A stretch of 64,000 nucleotides of DNA. Source: Cyanobium sp. E1_MAG_00006 (lineage in GTDB: Bacteria; Cyanobacteriota; Cyanobacteriia; PCC-6307; Cyanobiaceae). Positions 39,000 to 48,248 of the stretch are shown in pieces. The translations under genes were made by a program, and so were the position numbers. Where the stretch lies: contig JAIYAQ010000013.1 in the NCBI GenBank assembly GCA_027488975.1, forward strand, positions 62,001 to 126,000, read 5' to 3'. Every line of letters begins with the position of its first letter. Position 1 is the stretch's first letter. Under the pieces are notes generated by a model. It ran no database searches. It had not been told where the DNA came from and saw only the letters and a list, made by a program, of their open reading frames with translations.

Positions 39000-39830
39000 T
39001 CAGGCGAGCTCGAGCGCCGACGCCGCGGCCGCATCCACCACCACCTCCAGCTGCCGGTGGGCCTGCAGCCAGCTGGCGGGCACCGCCGGCGATGGCGGCT
39101 CCTGCAGGCTGCGACGCAGAATCTCAGCCTTGGCACCGCCGGTGACCACCAGCAGCACCTGCCGCGCCGCCAGGATCTCAGAGGTGCCGAGGGTGATCGC
39201 CTGCGCCGGCACAGCGGCCGGATCGCCGCCGAAGGCCCCGGCGTTCTGACGACGGGTGGCCTCGCTCAGCGACAGGCTGCAGCAGGGGGCATCCGCCGGG
39301 CAGGGGGGTTCGTTGAAGCCCACATGGCCGTTGCTGCCAAGCCCAAGCAACTGCAGACCGATACCGCCCGCGGCCGCCACGGCGGCGCCGTAGCGGCGCG
39401 CCTCCGCCTGGGGATCCGCCGCCAGGCCATCGGGGAGGTGCAGCTGATCCGGCGCCAGTCCAAGCGGATGGCCCAGGGCCGCGGCCATGACGGCGGCGAA
39501 GGAGCCTGGATCAGCCGGTCCCAGGCCGACGTACTCATCGAGATTGAAGCTGCACCACTGCAGCAGCAGCCGCTGCCGGCGCTCCGGACTCCAGCCCGCC
39601 AGGCGGCGCAGCACAGCCTCATAGACCGGCTCCATCGTGCGGCCGGTGGCCAGACCGACAGGGTCACCGCTCTCCAGGGCCTCCAGAAGCCGGGCGGCCA
39701 CCCTCTCGGCCACGGCTGCCGCGTCGGCCTCGATCCTCAGGCTGAACCCGCTGAGGCCGGGCCGCTCTGACGGCAGGGTCAGGGCCGGCTCAGGGCCTGG
39801 AGCGCGGACCGACCGCCACAACCTTGGCAT
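39000..39830 (-). CDS. nagB: Glucosamine-6-phosphate deaminase (NagB type)
   Basis: The enzyme converts GlcN6P to fructose-6-phosphate and ammonia. NagB features, rather than those of 6-phosphogluconolactonase, are FNLDEYVGLGPADPGSF, LLGLGSNGHVGFNEPP (the SNGHxGFNEP form of the short NagB class) and ITLGTSEILAARQVLLVVTGG. The start is uncertain. ATG 39830 gives 276 residues but overlaps the end of the upstream gene by 41 bases; a later non-ATG start would reduce this. Confidence 0.85.
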   Translation of the reverse strand: MPRLWRSVRAPGPEPALTLPSERPGLSGFSLRIEADAAAVAERVAARLLEALESGDPVGLATGRTMEPVYEAVLRRLAGWSPERRQRLLLQWCSFNLDEYVGLGPADPGSFAAVMAAALGHPLGLAPDQLHLPDGLAADPQAEARRYGAAVAAAGGIGLQLLGLGSNGHVGFNEPPCPADAPCCSLSLSEATRRQNAGAFGGDPAAVPAQAITLGTSEILAARQVLLVVTGGAKAEILRRSLQEPPSPAVPASWLQAHRQLEVVVDAAAASALELA

Positions 39831-41298
39831 CACCATCGCTGATCTGGGCACGCCACGAGCCTGGCCCAGCGGCCGTCGCCGACGCCAGCTCCCTGTAGGG
39901 CCGCAGCTGCGCCCCGCGGTAGTAATGGCTGAGGATCGCATCGAAACTGTCGCCGCGGCGGGCCATCGCCAGGGCCCCCCACTGGCTCATGCCGATGCCA
40001 TGGCCGAAGCCGCGGCCCACGGCAACCCACTGGGGCAGCAGCAGCGGAACCGGCGCAGCACCGGGATCGGCACTGAAGGCCGCCGCCGGAAGACTGAAGG
40101 CCGGAAGCGGCGGAGGCGGAGCCGGCGGCAGGGCTCCGCTGTTGATGCCTGCTGCCGCCTCGGGCACCTCCAGCTCGAAGCGCACCCAGGTGCTTCTGAG
40201 CCCCAGGCGGCTGCGCAGAGCAGCGCCGCTGAGCAGCAGCTGGCCGGCGGGACCGACCACCCGCGCCTGGCGCACCCGCCCGGTGCTGGTGGTGGCAACC
40301 ACCTCGATGCTGCGCACACCGCCGATCTCCGCAAAGGCCTTGGCCAGCAGATCGGGGGCGAGAGGCTGACGCCACTGGCGCACCGGCGAGTCCTGATCGA
40401 AGTCGGGCACGCTCACCAGATAGGGGAGCTGCTGGGGCCAGAGCTCACCGCTGCTCTCGGTGCTGCCGCCGCTGCTGCTGTGGAACACGGCGTTGATCAG
40501 TCCCTGGCCATAGGTGAGCACCAGCCCGCGGGTGGCGGCCACGGCTTCACGGGTGGAGGGGGTCTCGGCCTCGACGCCGCGATACACCTGGCTGGCCACG
40601 GTGGCCTTCAGATCAAAGCCAGCCTCCGGCCGGCGGCCCTTGAGGGCGTAGGTACGGGCAGCCACCGCCTGGGCGCGCAGGGCCTGCTGCGGCCAGCTGG
40701 CGGGCATCTCGCTGCCCACCACGCTGGGCAGATAAGTCTCCAGGGGCACGTGGTTGATCACCTGCAGACCGGAGCCAGCGGGAATCACCTGCAGCCGGCC
40801 GCGGTAGCGGCGCTGCTGCAGCACAAGCACCCCATCGGCACTGGTGGAGGCGGCTATCGGTTCGAGCCACAGTTCAGTGGCCGCCAGCAGCGGTTGCGCC
40901 TCTGCTGAGCCAGCTCCGGGGGGTACAGGCCCAGCGGCGAGAGCTCTAGCGGCGACAGCCCCGGCAGCTGCGGCGGACGCTCCCATCGCCGAGACCTCGG
41001 CCTGCCCGGGCACGGGCCGCAGTTCCAGCCAGCCAGCCCGCAAGCGCAGCTGCAGTGGCTGGGCCCCTGCCAGTTCGAGCAAGGGGCGACCCTGCCGATC
41101 GCGCAGGCGTAATCCAGCCGCAGTGGGTGCAGCCACCGTGGCGGACGGGCCCTCCACCAGCAGCACCCGCAGCTGAGGCTCCCGGGCCGTCTCCTGACGG
41201 TTCGCCTGGGCGGCCGCCGGCTGCGGCCGCAGCAGCGGAGCCGAACCCAGCAGCAGCAGGGCCAGCGGCAGGGAAACGCCGCGCCAGAACCGTGCCAT
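39790..41298 (-). CDS. SpoIID/LytB domain protein
   Basis: The 502-residue protein begins at ATG 41298 with a signal peptide ([20 protein letters not shown] to PAAAQ). The SpoIID signature is clear: [56 protein letters not shown] and [21 protein letters not shown]. In Bacillus SpoIID is a lytic transglycosylase acting on denuded glycan; in cyanobacteria the role is unknown but extracytoplasmic peptidoglycan cleavage is likely. Linkage to nagB suggests amino-sugar turnover. A Pro-rich spacer (about residues 395-425) separates two parts of the domain. Confidence 0.88.
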   Translation of the reverse strand: MARFWRGVSLPLALLLLGSAPLLRPQPAAAQANRQETAREPQLRVLLVEGPSATVAAPTAAGLRLRDRQGRPLLELAGAQPLQLRLRAGWLELRPVPGQAEVSAMGASAAAAGAVAARALAAGPVPPGAGSAEAQPLLAATELWLEPIAASTSADGVLVLQQRRYRGRLQVIPAGSGLQVINHVPLETYLPSVVGSEMPASWPQQALRAQAVAARTYALKGRRPEAGFDLKATVASQVYRGVEAETPSTREAVAATRGLVLTYGQGLINAVFHSSSGGSTESSGELWPQQLPYLVSVPDFDQDSPVRQWRQPLAPDLLAKAFAEIGGVRSIEVVATTSTGRVRQARVVGPAGQLLLSGAALRSRLGLRSTWVRFELEVPEAAAGINSGALPPAPPPPLPAFSLPAAAFSADPGAAPVPLLLPQWVAVGRGFGHGIGMSQWGALAMARRGDSFDAILSHYYRGAQLRPYRELASATAAGPGSWRAQISDGDAKVVAVGPRSRP

Positions 41299-41399
41299 CG
41301 ATCGCCGCTCCACTGGCAGGCCATTGTGACGAGGCGGCCGCAATGGCGCCAGCCCCGGCGTGGGAGCATGCCAGCAGAGACACCGGGGAGCAGCCGGCC

Positions 41400-42350
41400 G
41401 TGCAGGTCACCTTCCTCGGCACCAGCTCAGGGGTTCCCACCCGAGCACGCAACGTGTCAGCCGTGGCCTTGCGCCTGCCACAGCGCTCGGAGCTATGGCT
41501 GTTCGACTGCGGCGAGGGCACCCAGCACCAGTTCCTGCGCAGCGACCTGCGGGTGAGCCAGCTTCGCCGCATCTTCGTGACCCACATGCACGGGGATCAC
41601 GTGTTCGGGCTGCCCGGCCTGCTGGCCAGCCTGGGGCTAGCGGGCACCTGCAGCGGCATCGACCTCTACGGCCCCGATCCGCTGCGCGACTACCTCGAGG
41701 GCGTGCTGCGCACCTCGTCCACCCGCATTGGCTACCCCCTGCGCAGTCATCGGGTGAAAGAGGCCGCCAGCAGCGGCTCCCTGCTGCTCGACGACGGTGA
41801 CATCAGCGTGCGCTGCACCCCACTCACCCACCGGGTGCCGGCCTACGCCTACCGGGTGGATCAGAAGCCGCGTCCCGGCCGTTTCGATGTGGAGAAGGCC
41901 CGGGCCCTGGGCATCCCACCGGGGCCGATCTACGCCGAACTCAAGGCAGGCCGCAGCGTGAGCCTCGACGACGGACGCATCATCAATGGCGCCAGCCTGT
42001 GCGGCCCAGAGCGGCCTGGCTGCAGCCTCGTTTACTGCACCGACACGGTGTTTTCTGAGGCGGCGGTGGAACTGGCGACAGGGGCCGACCTGCTGATCCA
42101 CGAGAGCACGTTCGCCCACGCCGAAGCGGAGATGGCTGTCGCCCGCCAGCACTCCACCAGCACCATGGCCGCCCAGACGGCCCTGGCCGCCGGCGTGAAG
42201 CAACTGATGCTCACCCACCTCAGCCCGCGCTACATGCCCGGCAACCCGGTGACACCGGACGATCTGCTGGCGGAGGCGCGCGCGATCTTCCCGGCCACCG
42301 AGCTCGCTCGTGACTTTCTGAGCGTGGAACTCAGCGCCGCGGAGGCCTGA
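41400..42350 (+). CDS. rnz: Ribonuclease Z
   Basis: RNase Z trims the 3' ends of tRNA precursors. I start at GTG 41400 ([21 protein letters not shown]), which has GGGGAG at 41385-41390 as ribosome site; an ATG at 41343 would add 19 residues. The zinc motif HMHGDH is in [17 protein letters not shown], and [29 protein letters not shown] and LTHLSPRYM complete the metal sites. Length 316 is typical of the bacterial short form. Confidence 0.96.
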   Translation: MQVTFLGTSSGVPTRARNVSAVALRLPQRSELWLFDCGEGTQHQFLRSDLRVSQLRRIFVTHMHGDHVFGLPGLLASLGLAGTCSGIDLYGPDPLRDYLEGVLRTSSTRIGYPLRSHRVKEAASSGSLLLDDGDISVRCTPLTHRVPAYAYRVDQKPRPGRFDVEKARALGIPPGPIYAELKAGRSVSLDDGRIINGASLCGPERPGCSLVYCTDTVFSEAAVELATGADLLIHESTFAHAEAEMAVARQHSTSTMAAQTALAAGVKQLMLTHLSPRYMPGNPVTPDDLLAEARAIFPATELARDFLSVELSAAEA

Positions 42351-42467
42351 GGCACGGCAGCGCTGCAACAGTGTGTGAGTGCCTGGAGCGCGGCCAACCG
42401 GCAGGCCCGCCGGCCGTGATACAAGGGCTCTGGCGCGGTTCCGACCGCCACGTTGCCGGCTTTTTCG

Positions 42468-42977
42468 ATGGCCTCTCTCTTCTCCTCTGCCTTCCGGACC
42501 CTGGCCCGGCTGCTGGTTCTGCCCCTGGCGCTGCTGGTGGGCCTTGCCGGCCCCGCCCAGGCTGCCCAGTGGACCGCTGATCAGCTCACCGTTCCCGCCA
42601 CCGCTGACGGCAGCACCGTGAGCTTCAGCGAACAGGAGATCAAATCGGGCCGCAAGATCTTCAACAGCAGCTGCGGCGAGTGCCACGCCGGCGGCATCAC
42701 CAAAACCAACCAGAACGTAGGGCTCGACCCCGAGACCCTCGCCCTGGCCACCCCGGCGCGCGACAACGTCGATGCCCTGGTGGATTACATGAAGGACCCC
42801 ACCAGCTACGACGGCGAATACAGCATCGCCGACGTGCACCCGAGCATCCGCAGCAGCGACGTGTTCGTGAAGATGCGCGATCTCAGCGACGAGGACCTGC
42901 GCCTGATGGCCGGCTTCATCCTTGTGGCTCCCAAGGTGCAGGGCCTGCAGTGGGGCGGCGGCAAGATCTACTTCTGA
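42468..42977 (+). CDS. psbV: Photosystem II cytochrome c-550
   Basis: PsbV is an extrinsic lumenal subunit that stabilises the oxygen-evolving cluster. The signal peptide ends at AQA (residues 30-32). Haem attachment is CGECH at residues 69-73, and the second axial His is in SIADVHPSIRSSDVF. GITKTNQNVGLDPETLALA and the C-terminus VQGLQWGGGKIYF are specific to PsbV and rule out cytochrome c6. Length 169 is normal. A terminator follows. Confidence 0.98.
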   Translation: MASLFSSAFRTLARLLVLPLALLVGLAGPAQAAQWTADQLTVPATADGSTVSFSEQEIKSGRKIFNSSCGECHAGGITKTNQNVGLDPETLALATPARDNVDALVDYMKDPTSYDGEYSIADVHPSIRSSDVFVKMRDLSDEDLRLMAGFILVAPKVQGLQWGGGKIYF

Positions 42978-43037
42978 TCCAGGTCCTCAGTCCCAGCAGG
43001 CTTCCCGCTCGCCCAGGCGAACAGAGTTCCTGCGATG

Positions 43038-43059
43038 CCCCGCCCAGGCGGGGTTTTTT
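43038..43059 (+). terminator. Rho-independent terminator of psbV
   Basis: CCCCGC (43038-43043) pairs with GCGGGG (43048-43053) around the loop CCAG, and six T residues follow. It is 60 bases after the psbV stop. Confidence 0.9.
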
Positions 43060-43134
43060 CATGGCTTAAGGTCCCTCCAGGCCTGGACTGACGCTGAGAC
43101 TTGTGGCGGTGAGGGAGCTGGGGCCGGAAGGTTC

Positions 43135-43578
43135 TCAGGGCGGCGGCGCCACGTTCGCCGGATCAAGGGAGCCGGGCTGCTTGCTGTACCACCATTCCTG
43201 CAACGAAGCACTCAGCCGCAGGGGGAACAGGGTGAGCACTGTGGTGGTGGGGCGGGAGCCGGGCTGGAGCAGCTCCACCGCGTAGGAGGGACAGCGACGG
43301 GAAGCAAGATCGGCAACGAAGCGACGCCCCACCCGCCGCCAGCTGGGCTCCTTGCTGCGCCAGGCCAGTCGGCAACAGGGCCAGGGCAGCTCCTCGCGGT
43401 CGAACAGGCGGCAGCAGGGGCCGAGCACACGGAAGCTGTACTGGCCGCCGGGGCTGGTGTGCTCGCTGCCGGCGGCATACAGCCCAGTGACCTGCGACGA
43501 CTGGGGCGACGGGGGAGGTGGCGACGTGACTGGGGCGACAGCGGTCACAGCGACGGGACAACCTGACAAAAAAGCCAC
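43135..43578 (-). CDS. Trp/Cys-containing protein of unknown function
   Basis: The frame gives 147 residues from GTG 43578, but that start lies inside the petF terminator; GTG 43548 (137 residues) is more plausible. The C-terminal 105 residues look like a real domain, with YSFRVLGPCCRLFDREELPW, CCRLAWRSKEPSWRRVGRRF and LTLFPLRLSASLQEWWYSKQ. The N-terminal part is Pro/Ser-rich. I recognise no family. Its position, convergent with psbV and downstream of petF, is otherwise empty, which supports it as a gene. Confidence 0.5.
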   Translation of the reverse strand: MAFLSGCPVAVTAVAPVTSPPPPSPQSSQVTGLYAAGSEHTSPGGQYSFRVLGPCCRLFDREELPWPCCRLAWRSKEPSWRRVGRRFVADLASRRCPSYAVELLQPGSRPTTTVLTLFPLRLSASLQEWWYSKQPGSLDPANVAPPP

Positions 43579-43591
43579 CCCGAAGGGTGGC
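43568..43591 (-). terminator. Rho-independent terminator of petF
   Basis: Read on the minus strand, GCCACCC (43585-43591) and GGGTGGC (43574-43580) form a 7-bp stem with a four-base loop, followed by six T residues (43568-43573). It lies 79 bases after the petF stop. Confidence 0.92.
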
Positions 43592-43669
43592 AGAAATGGC
43601 TGCGGAGGGCCAAGAGGGACATCCGCCTGCCGGAGTGGTGTTGGCGGCGTGCAGGACGCCGCCAGGGGC

Positions 43670-43969
43670 TCAGTAGAGCTCCTCTTCGGCGTGGGTCTTG
43701 ATGGTGCAGTCGCTGGTGGGGTAGGCCACGCAGGTGAGCACGAAGCCGGCTTCGATCTGGTCGTCGTCCAGGAAGCTCTGGTCGGACTGGTCGACGGTGC
43801 CAGCGGTCAGCTTGCCGGCGCAGGTGCTGCAGGCACCGGCACGGCAGGAGTAGGGGAGGTCGATGCCCTGCTCTTCAGCGGCGTCGAGGATGTACTGATC
43901 GTCGGGAACCTCGATGGTCTTGTTGAGGCCCTCTGCCTCGCCGATGAGGGTGACCTTGTAGGAAGCCAT
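43670..43969 (-). CDS. petF: Plant-type [2Fe-2S] ferredoxin
   Basis: This is the soluble electron carrier that accepts electrons from photosystem I and passes them to FNR, FTR and other reductases. The cluster ligands are Cys42, Cys47 and Cys50 in [14 protein letters not shown], and Cys80 in [13 protein letters not shown]. The C-terminus THAEEELY is that of photosynthetic ferredoxin. Length 99 is standard. It has its own terminator and a leader with inverted repeats. Confidence 0.98.
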   Translation of the reverse strand: MASYKVTLIGEAEGLNKTIEVPDDQYILDAAEEQGIDLPYSCRAGACSTCAGKLTAGTVDQSDQSFLDDDQIEAGFVLTCVAYPTSDCTIKTHAEEELY

Positions 43970-44014
43970 GGAAGGGATTGGGGCTCACAGGCTCCTGGGA
44001 AAAATCCCGGGCCC

Positions 44015-44034
44015 GTAGGACGGTCCCTTCCTAC
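44015..44034 (-). promoter_or_regulatory. Inverted repeat in the petF leader
   Basis: GTAGGA (44015-44020) and TCCTAC (44029-44034) are perfect 6-bp arms around eight bases, 46 bases upstream of the petF start. A second weaker hairpin (GGGA and TCCC around AAAA, 43997-44008) lies nearer the start codon. Both could be operators or transcript structures. Confidence 0.4.
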
Positions 44035-44116
44035 ATCCGCCAAGGGGTGATCCTGGGGTTCCGGGCCGTTCTGGCCGCGAAGGCCAATGGGAAACGCCGG
44101 CACAGATCAGCGTGAC

Positions 44117-45082
44117 TTATGCGACATCCGGTGGTGAGCCGCGGCCACGGCGGATCGTCATCAGGCCCCACTGGCTCTGCTTGGCCGTGAGTTCGGCCAG
44201 CCAGCCGTGCTCCGCCAGGGCCACCTGCAGCCGCGGCGCCTGCTCCACCAGTAGACCGCTGAGCAGTCCAAGGCCTTCGGCCGCCAGCACAGTGTGAAAG
44301 GCCGGGCAGAGGGCCTCGATCACCGGCGCCAGAATGTTGCAGAGCAGCAGATCGGCCGGACGCCCCTCCAGCAGCTCAGCCAGCCGCTCCACCGAGCCCA
44401 GATCCACCTGCAACTGAGCACTGAAGCCACTCACCGCTGCGTTGTCGCGGGTGGCGCGCACCGCCAGGGAATCGGTGTCGGCGGCGGCCACGCTGGCGGC
44501 CCCCTGCAGGAGGGCCGCAACGCCGAGGATGCCGCTGCCGCAGCCCAGGTCGGCCACCCGTAAGCCCTTCAGGCCCGCAGAGGTCCCAGGCAACGCCGAC
44601 CCAGCGGATGCCGGCCGCTCCGCCAGCTCCTCGATGGCCTCGAGGCAGAGACGGGTGGTGGGGTGGCTGCCGGTGCCGAAGGCGCTGCCAGGGTCCATGC
44701 GGATCACCAGCCGATCGGCGTGCTCCGGCGGCAGCTCCAGCCAGGCGGGCAGGATCAGCAGCCGGCGGCCCACCGGATCGGCCTGCCAGTGCTGCTTCCA
44801 GCTAAGGCTCCAGTCCTCGTCGTCCTGCTGCTCCCAGACGATCGGCGGCAGACAGAGACCGAAGGTGTCGGCCATGGGGGCCAGAGCCGCCTCCAGCTGG
44901 GCGCGCTCGGCCTCAGGCCAGTCGGCCTCGGGCAGCCAGGCGATCAGCTGACGCTGCTCCGGGGCCTCGGGGCGATGGCGCAGCGCCACCCTGGAGATGC
45001 CAAGGGTGTTGAGTTTCCAGATCAACGATTCCTCCAGCTCCGGCAAGGAGGGGAGTTCCAGCCGCCACCAGGAGAGGGTCAC
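44117..45082 (-). CDS. prmA: Ribosomal protein L11 methyltransferase
   Basis: PrmA trimethylates ribosomal protein L11. The catalytic domain has MDPGSAFGTGSHPTTRLCLEAIE and VADLGCGSGILGVAALLQGA, and DLLLCNILAPVIEAL is the post-I motif. The N-terminal domain (about residues 1-110) binds L11. Length is 321. It follows serA by 11 bases and is likely cotranscribed. Confidence 0.96.
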   Translation of the reverse strand: MTLSWWRLELPSLPELEESLIWKLNTLGISRVALRHRPEAPEQRQLIAWLPEADWPEAERAQLEAALAPMADTFGLCLPPIVWEQQDDEDWSLSWKQHWQADPVGRRLLILPAWLELPPEHADRLVIRMDPGSAFGTGSHPTTRLCLEAIEELAERPASAGSALPGTSAGLKGLRVADLGCGSGILGVAALLQGAASVAAADTDSLAVRATRDNAAVSGFSAQLQVDLGSVERLAELLEGRPADLLLCNILAPVIEALCPAFHTVLAAEGLGLLSGLLVEQAPRLQVALAEHGWLAELTAKQSQWGLMTIRRGRGSPPDVA

Positions 45083-45093
45083 CGGGCAGACCC

Positions 45094-46680
45094 TCAGAGG
45101 GTCACCGGGTGGGCGTCCTGGATGCCGTCGATCGCGTGAATCGTGGCCAACAGGCTGGGGGGCAGGGGGTCGTCGAGGCTGAGCACCATCACGGCATCGC
45201 CGCGAACGATGCGGCGGCCCACCTGCATCGAGGCGATGTTGACGTTGTGCTCGCCGAGCACCGACCCGAGGTGCCCAATGATGCCGGGCATGTCGCGGTG
45301 ACGGGTGAACAGCATGTGGCGACTCGGCGCCACGTTCACCGGGAATTCATCGATGGTGGTGATGCGCAGCTCACCGTCGGCGAACACAGCACCGGTCACG
45401 GTGTGGCTGCCATTGCCGCCCTTGGAGCTGAGTTGCAGCGAACCGCCGGCGAAGTCGCGGGCGGCATCATCCTTCACCTCCAGCACGTGGATGCCTCGGT
45501 CCTTGGCCTCCAGACCGGCGTTCACGTAATTGATCGAATCGCCAAGCGCGGTGGAGAGCAGGCCCTTGAGGGCCGCGATCACAAGCGGCTGGGAGGGGTG
45601 GCTGGCGAACTCGCCCTGCAGGCGCACCTCCAGCTCGCTGATCTGGCCGCCCGCCAGCTGGCTGAGCAGCTGGCCAAGGGTTTCCGCCAGCTGCAGGTGG
45701 GGCTTGAGCTGCTCCATCACCTCGGCGTTGAGGCCGGGGATGTTCACGGCGCTGCGGGCGGGCAGACCAAGCAGCACATCGCGGATCTGCTCGGCCACAT
45801 CGATCGCCACGTTCTCCTGGGCCTCTTCGGTGGAGGCGCCCAGGTGCGGCGTGAGGATCAGCCGCTCGCTGACGCTGCGCAGCGGTGAATCTGCCTCCAG
45901 CGGCTCCTTGGCGAATACGTCCAGGGCGGCGCCGGCGATCACGCCAGTCTCCACGGCCTCAGCGATGGCGGCCTCATCGATGATGCCGCCGCGGGCGCAG
46001 TTCACAATCCGCGCCGTGGGCTTCATCGTGCGCAGCAGCTCGGCGTTCACCAGGTTCTCGGTGTCCGGCGTGCGGGGGAGGTGCAGGCTCACGTAGTCGG
46101 CCTCGGCGAACAGGGCCGGCAGCTGCATCAGCCGCACCTGCATCTGCTGGGCGCGCTCGGCCGAAACGAACGGGTCGTAGGCCATCACGTCCATGCCCAT
46201 CGCCTTGGCGACGCGGGCCACGTGGGAGCCGATCTTGCCGAGGCCCACCACACCGAGCTTCTTCTTGTAGAGCTCATTGCCCACGTATTTCTTGCGGTCC
46301 CAGCCGCCCGCCATGGTGCTCACATGGGCGTGGGGCACATGGCGCGACAGCGACAGCATCAGCGCCAGGGCGTGCTCAGCCGCGGCGATGGTGTTGCCCT
46401 CGGGCGAGTTCACGACGATCACGCCGCGCTTGGTGGCCGCCGGCACATCAACGTTGTCGACCCCCACGCCGGCACGACCGATGATGCGCAGCTTGTCGGC
46501 AGCCTCAATGATCTCGGCCGTCACGGTGGTGCCCGAGCGGATCATCAGGGCGTCGTAGTCGCCGATGATCGCCTTGAGCTGCTCGGGCGGCAGGCCCGTG
46601 CGCACATCCACCTGGGCCACCTGCGACAGGATGTCGATCCCTGTCTGATCGATGGGATCGGAAACCAGAACCTTCGTCAT
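45094..46680 (-). CDS. serA: D-3-phosphoglycerate dehydrogenase
   Basis: SerA makes 3-phosphohydroxypyruvate, the first step of serine synthesis. The 528 residues are the long type 1 form: substrate and NAD domains with VGLGKIGSHVARVAKAMG and the catalytic His in LTPHLGASTEEAQENVA, an intervening ASB domain (about 325-450), and a C-terminal ACT domain with HRDMPGIIGHLGSVLGEHNVNIASM for feedback by serine. It uses phosphoglycerate supplied in part by GpmI's equilibrium. Confidence 0.97.
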   Translation of the reverse strand: MTKVLVSDPIDQTGIDILSQVAQVDVRTGLPPEQLKAIIGDYDALMIRSGTTVTAEIIEAADKLRIIGRAGVGVDNVDVPAATKRGVIVVNSPEGNTIAAAEHALALMLSLSRHVPHAHVSTMAGGWDRKKYVGNELYKKKLGVVGLGKIGSHVARVAKAMGMDVMAYDPFVSAERAQQMQVRLMQLPALFAEADYVSLHLPRTPDTENLVNAELLRTMKPTARIVNCARGGIIDEAAIAEAVETGVIAGAALDVFAKEPLEADSPLRSVSERLILTPHLGASTEEAQENVAIDVAEQIRDVLLGLPARSAVNIPGLNAEVMEQLKPHLQLAETLGQLLSQLAGGQISELEVRLQGEFASHPSQPLVIAALKGLLSTALGDSINYVNAGLEAKDRGIHVLEVKDDAARDFAGGSLQLSSKGGNGSHTVTGAVFADGELRITTIDEFPVNVAPSRHMLFTRHRDMPGIIGHLGSVLGEHNVNIASMQVGRRIVRGDAVMVLSLDDPLPPSLLATIHAIDGIQDAHPVTL

Positions 46681-46829
46681 GATCCGGCGGGGTGGGGGCG
46701 GCCGGAGGTGAAGTGTAGAGATCGGTGCTCAGCCCCCCATGGGCAGCCGGCCCCGAAGGCCTGACCGGGCTCCCCACCACCAGGGCCGCGCCTGAACGTG
46801 GAGAATCAGCGCAGCGGTGGGAGCGGCCC

Positions 46830-47333
46830 TTGGGCAGCAGCGTGGTGGTGGTGCTGGCGGAGCGCAAGCGGCTGCGCCAGTTGCAGGAGCAGCTGGCGGC
46901 GATGACACCGCCGCCGCAACGGCTGGTGGCCATCGGAGTGGGCGAGACCGACATCGCCGAAGTTGCGGAGCTCAACCCGGCCCTGGCCCGGCAGCTGCGC
47001 CAGCGCGGCATGGCCCGCTGGCTGCTGCCGTTCGGTTTCTTCGCCGGCCTCACATTCACCTACATCACCGATCTCGACACCTTTGCCTTTGCCGGTGAGC
47101 TGGGGTCCCACCTGATCGGCGCCCTGCTGGGACTGGGCTCCGGCTGGATGGGCAGCTTCGCCGCAGCCGCCAGCGTCACCTCCGAAGCTGACGACCGTGT
47201 GCGCGCCCTGCGCAACCGGCTTGAGGAGGGCAACTGGCTGCTGCTGGTGGAGAGCGCCAACGGCATCGAGATGCCCTGGACGCGGCTGCAGGAGGCGAAA
47301 CCCAGAGCCGTGGTGCGCCTGAATGAAAGCTGA
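46830..47333 (+). CDS. Putative membrane-associated protein of unknown function
   Basis: I propose TTG 46830 (167 residues; LGSSVVVVLAERKRLRQLQ), since no ATG or GTG fits better at the family-like beginning. A GTG at 46842 is also possible. Residues about 68-110 are hydrophobic and Gly-rich (LLPFGFFAGLTFTYI and LIGALLGLGSGWMGSF), suggesting two membrane segments with a glycine-zipper pattern. The ends look soluble. I do not recognise the family. It is divergent from serA and 15 bases before the S4 gene. Confidence 0.7.
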   Translation: MGSSVVVVLAERKRLRQLQEQLAAMTPPPQRLVAIGVGETDIAEVAELNPALARQLRQRGMARWLLPFGFFAGLTFTYITDLDTFAFAGELGSHLIGALLGLGSGWMGSFAAAASVTSEADDRVRALRNRLEEGNWLLLVESANGIEMPWTRLQEAKPRAVVRLNES

Positions 47334-47348
47334 GGCGATGGCAAGCCG

Positions 47349-48128
47349 ATGGTGATGCTGCCGCGCGAACAGCTGCTGCAGGGCAGCCGTCGGCCCGAGG
47401 CGCTGCTGCCCCTGATCGCACTGGCCGATCAGGCGCTGCGCACCTGGGAACCGGTGTGGAGCTCGTTCGTGGCAGCCGACCTGCGCGAGGAGCTCGAGCA
47501 GCGGTTGGGCGCCCTGAGTGAGCTGACCGTCAGTTCCGCCGGGGGCTGGCCCGAGGCAGAGCGACGCTGCCTGCTGCTGCGGCGCTTCGACGTCGCCGAC
47601 GACAGCCCGGCTCTGGCGGGCCTGATCGTGAGCGGCAATTTTCTGTTCGATCCCGCCGATCCCGACGACATGCGGCGCGGGCTGCTGGCGATCGGCGCCG
47701 AGCCCGGCGATCTGGGGGACATCTGGCTGCGCGGCGACCGGGGCGCCCAGCTAGTCGTGAGCGAAGCCGCCGCCGAGCGGTTGCACGGCCGCACCGCCCT
47801 GGTGCGCACGGTTGAGGTGCAGCTGGAGCGGGCCGCGCTGAGCGCTCTGCAGCTTCCGGCCGCCCGCAGCCCGCGCGAACTGAGCAGTGTGGAGGCCTCC
47901 GTACGGCTCGATGCCGTGGCGTCGGCGGGTTTCGGCCTCTCGCGCAACCGCATGGTCGAGCAGATCCGTGCCGGAGCCGTACGCATCAACTGGCAGCCGG
48001 TGAGCAGCCCCAGCAAGGAACTGGCCTGCGGGGATCGGATCCGCCTCGAGGGAAGGGGCGAACTGGAGATTCTTGAGATCCAGCCCACCAAGCGCGACCG
48101 CTGGCGCCTGCGCATGATCCGGCGCTGA
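47349..48128 (+). CDS. Photosystem II S4 domain protein (YlmH-like)
   Basis: The 259 residues carry a C-terminal S4 RNA-binding domain, SVRLDAVASAGFGLSRNRMVEQIRAGAVRINWQP. The N-terminal part has LRREELEQRL-like DLREELEQRLGALSELTV and GDIWLRGDRGAQLVVS, as in the YlmH family, which cyanobacterial genomes label photosystem II S4 domain protein. An RNA or ribosome function is more likely than a direct photosystem role. It starts at ATG 47349, with a second ATG two codons later. Confidence 0.85.
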   Translation: MVMLPREQLLQGSRRPEALLPLIALADQALRTWEPVWSSFVAADLREELEQRLGALSELTVSSAGGWPEAERRCLLLRRFDVADDSPALAGLIVSGNFLFDPADPDDMRRGLLAIGAEPGDLGDIWLRGDRGAQLVVSEAAAERLHGRTALVRTVEVQLERAALSALQLPAARSPRELSSVEASVRLDAVASAGFGLSRNRMVEQIRAGAVRINWQPVSSPSKELACGDRIRLEGRGELEILEIQPTKRDRWRLRMIRR

Positions 48129-48176
48129 AAGCGGGTGGGGTCGGCTGCTAAATTACCAATGCCGGAAGGCCCCTGA

Positions 48177-48248
48177 GGGCGATTAGCTCAGAGGTAGAGC
48201 ACTACCTTGACACGGTAGGAGTCACTGGTTCGATTCCAGTATCGCCCA
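48177..48248 (+). tRNA. tRNA-Val (anticodon GAC)
   Basis: The acceptor arms GGGCGAT (48177-48183) and ATCGCCC (48241-48247) pair fully, with A48248 as discriminator. The D arm AGCTCAGAGGTAGAGC, the anticodon stem CTACC/GGTAG around TTGACAC (anticodon GAC) and the T arm CTGGTTCGATTCCAG are all complete. No CCA is encoded. It lies 48 bases after the S4 gene. Confidence 0.97.

Noticed and set aside
39000-39830. 6-phosphogluconolactonase (pgl)
   Set aside because: The DEYVGL and SNGHVGFNEP motifs are those of NagB deaminases.
42468-42977. Cytochrome c6 (petJ)
   Set aside because: The length, the KTNQNVGLD segment and the QWGGGKIYF end are specific to PsbV.
44015-44034. NtcA or Fur operator before petF
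   Set aside because: The GTA and TAC ends are 14 bases apart instead of eight, and there is no Fur-like AT-rich palindrome.
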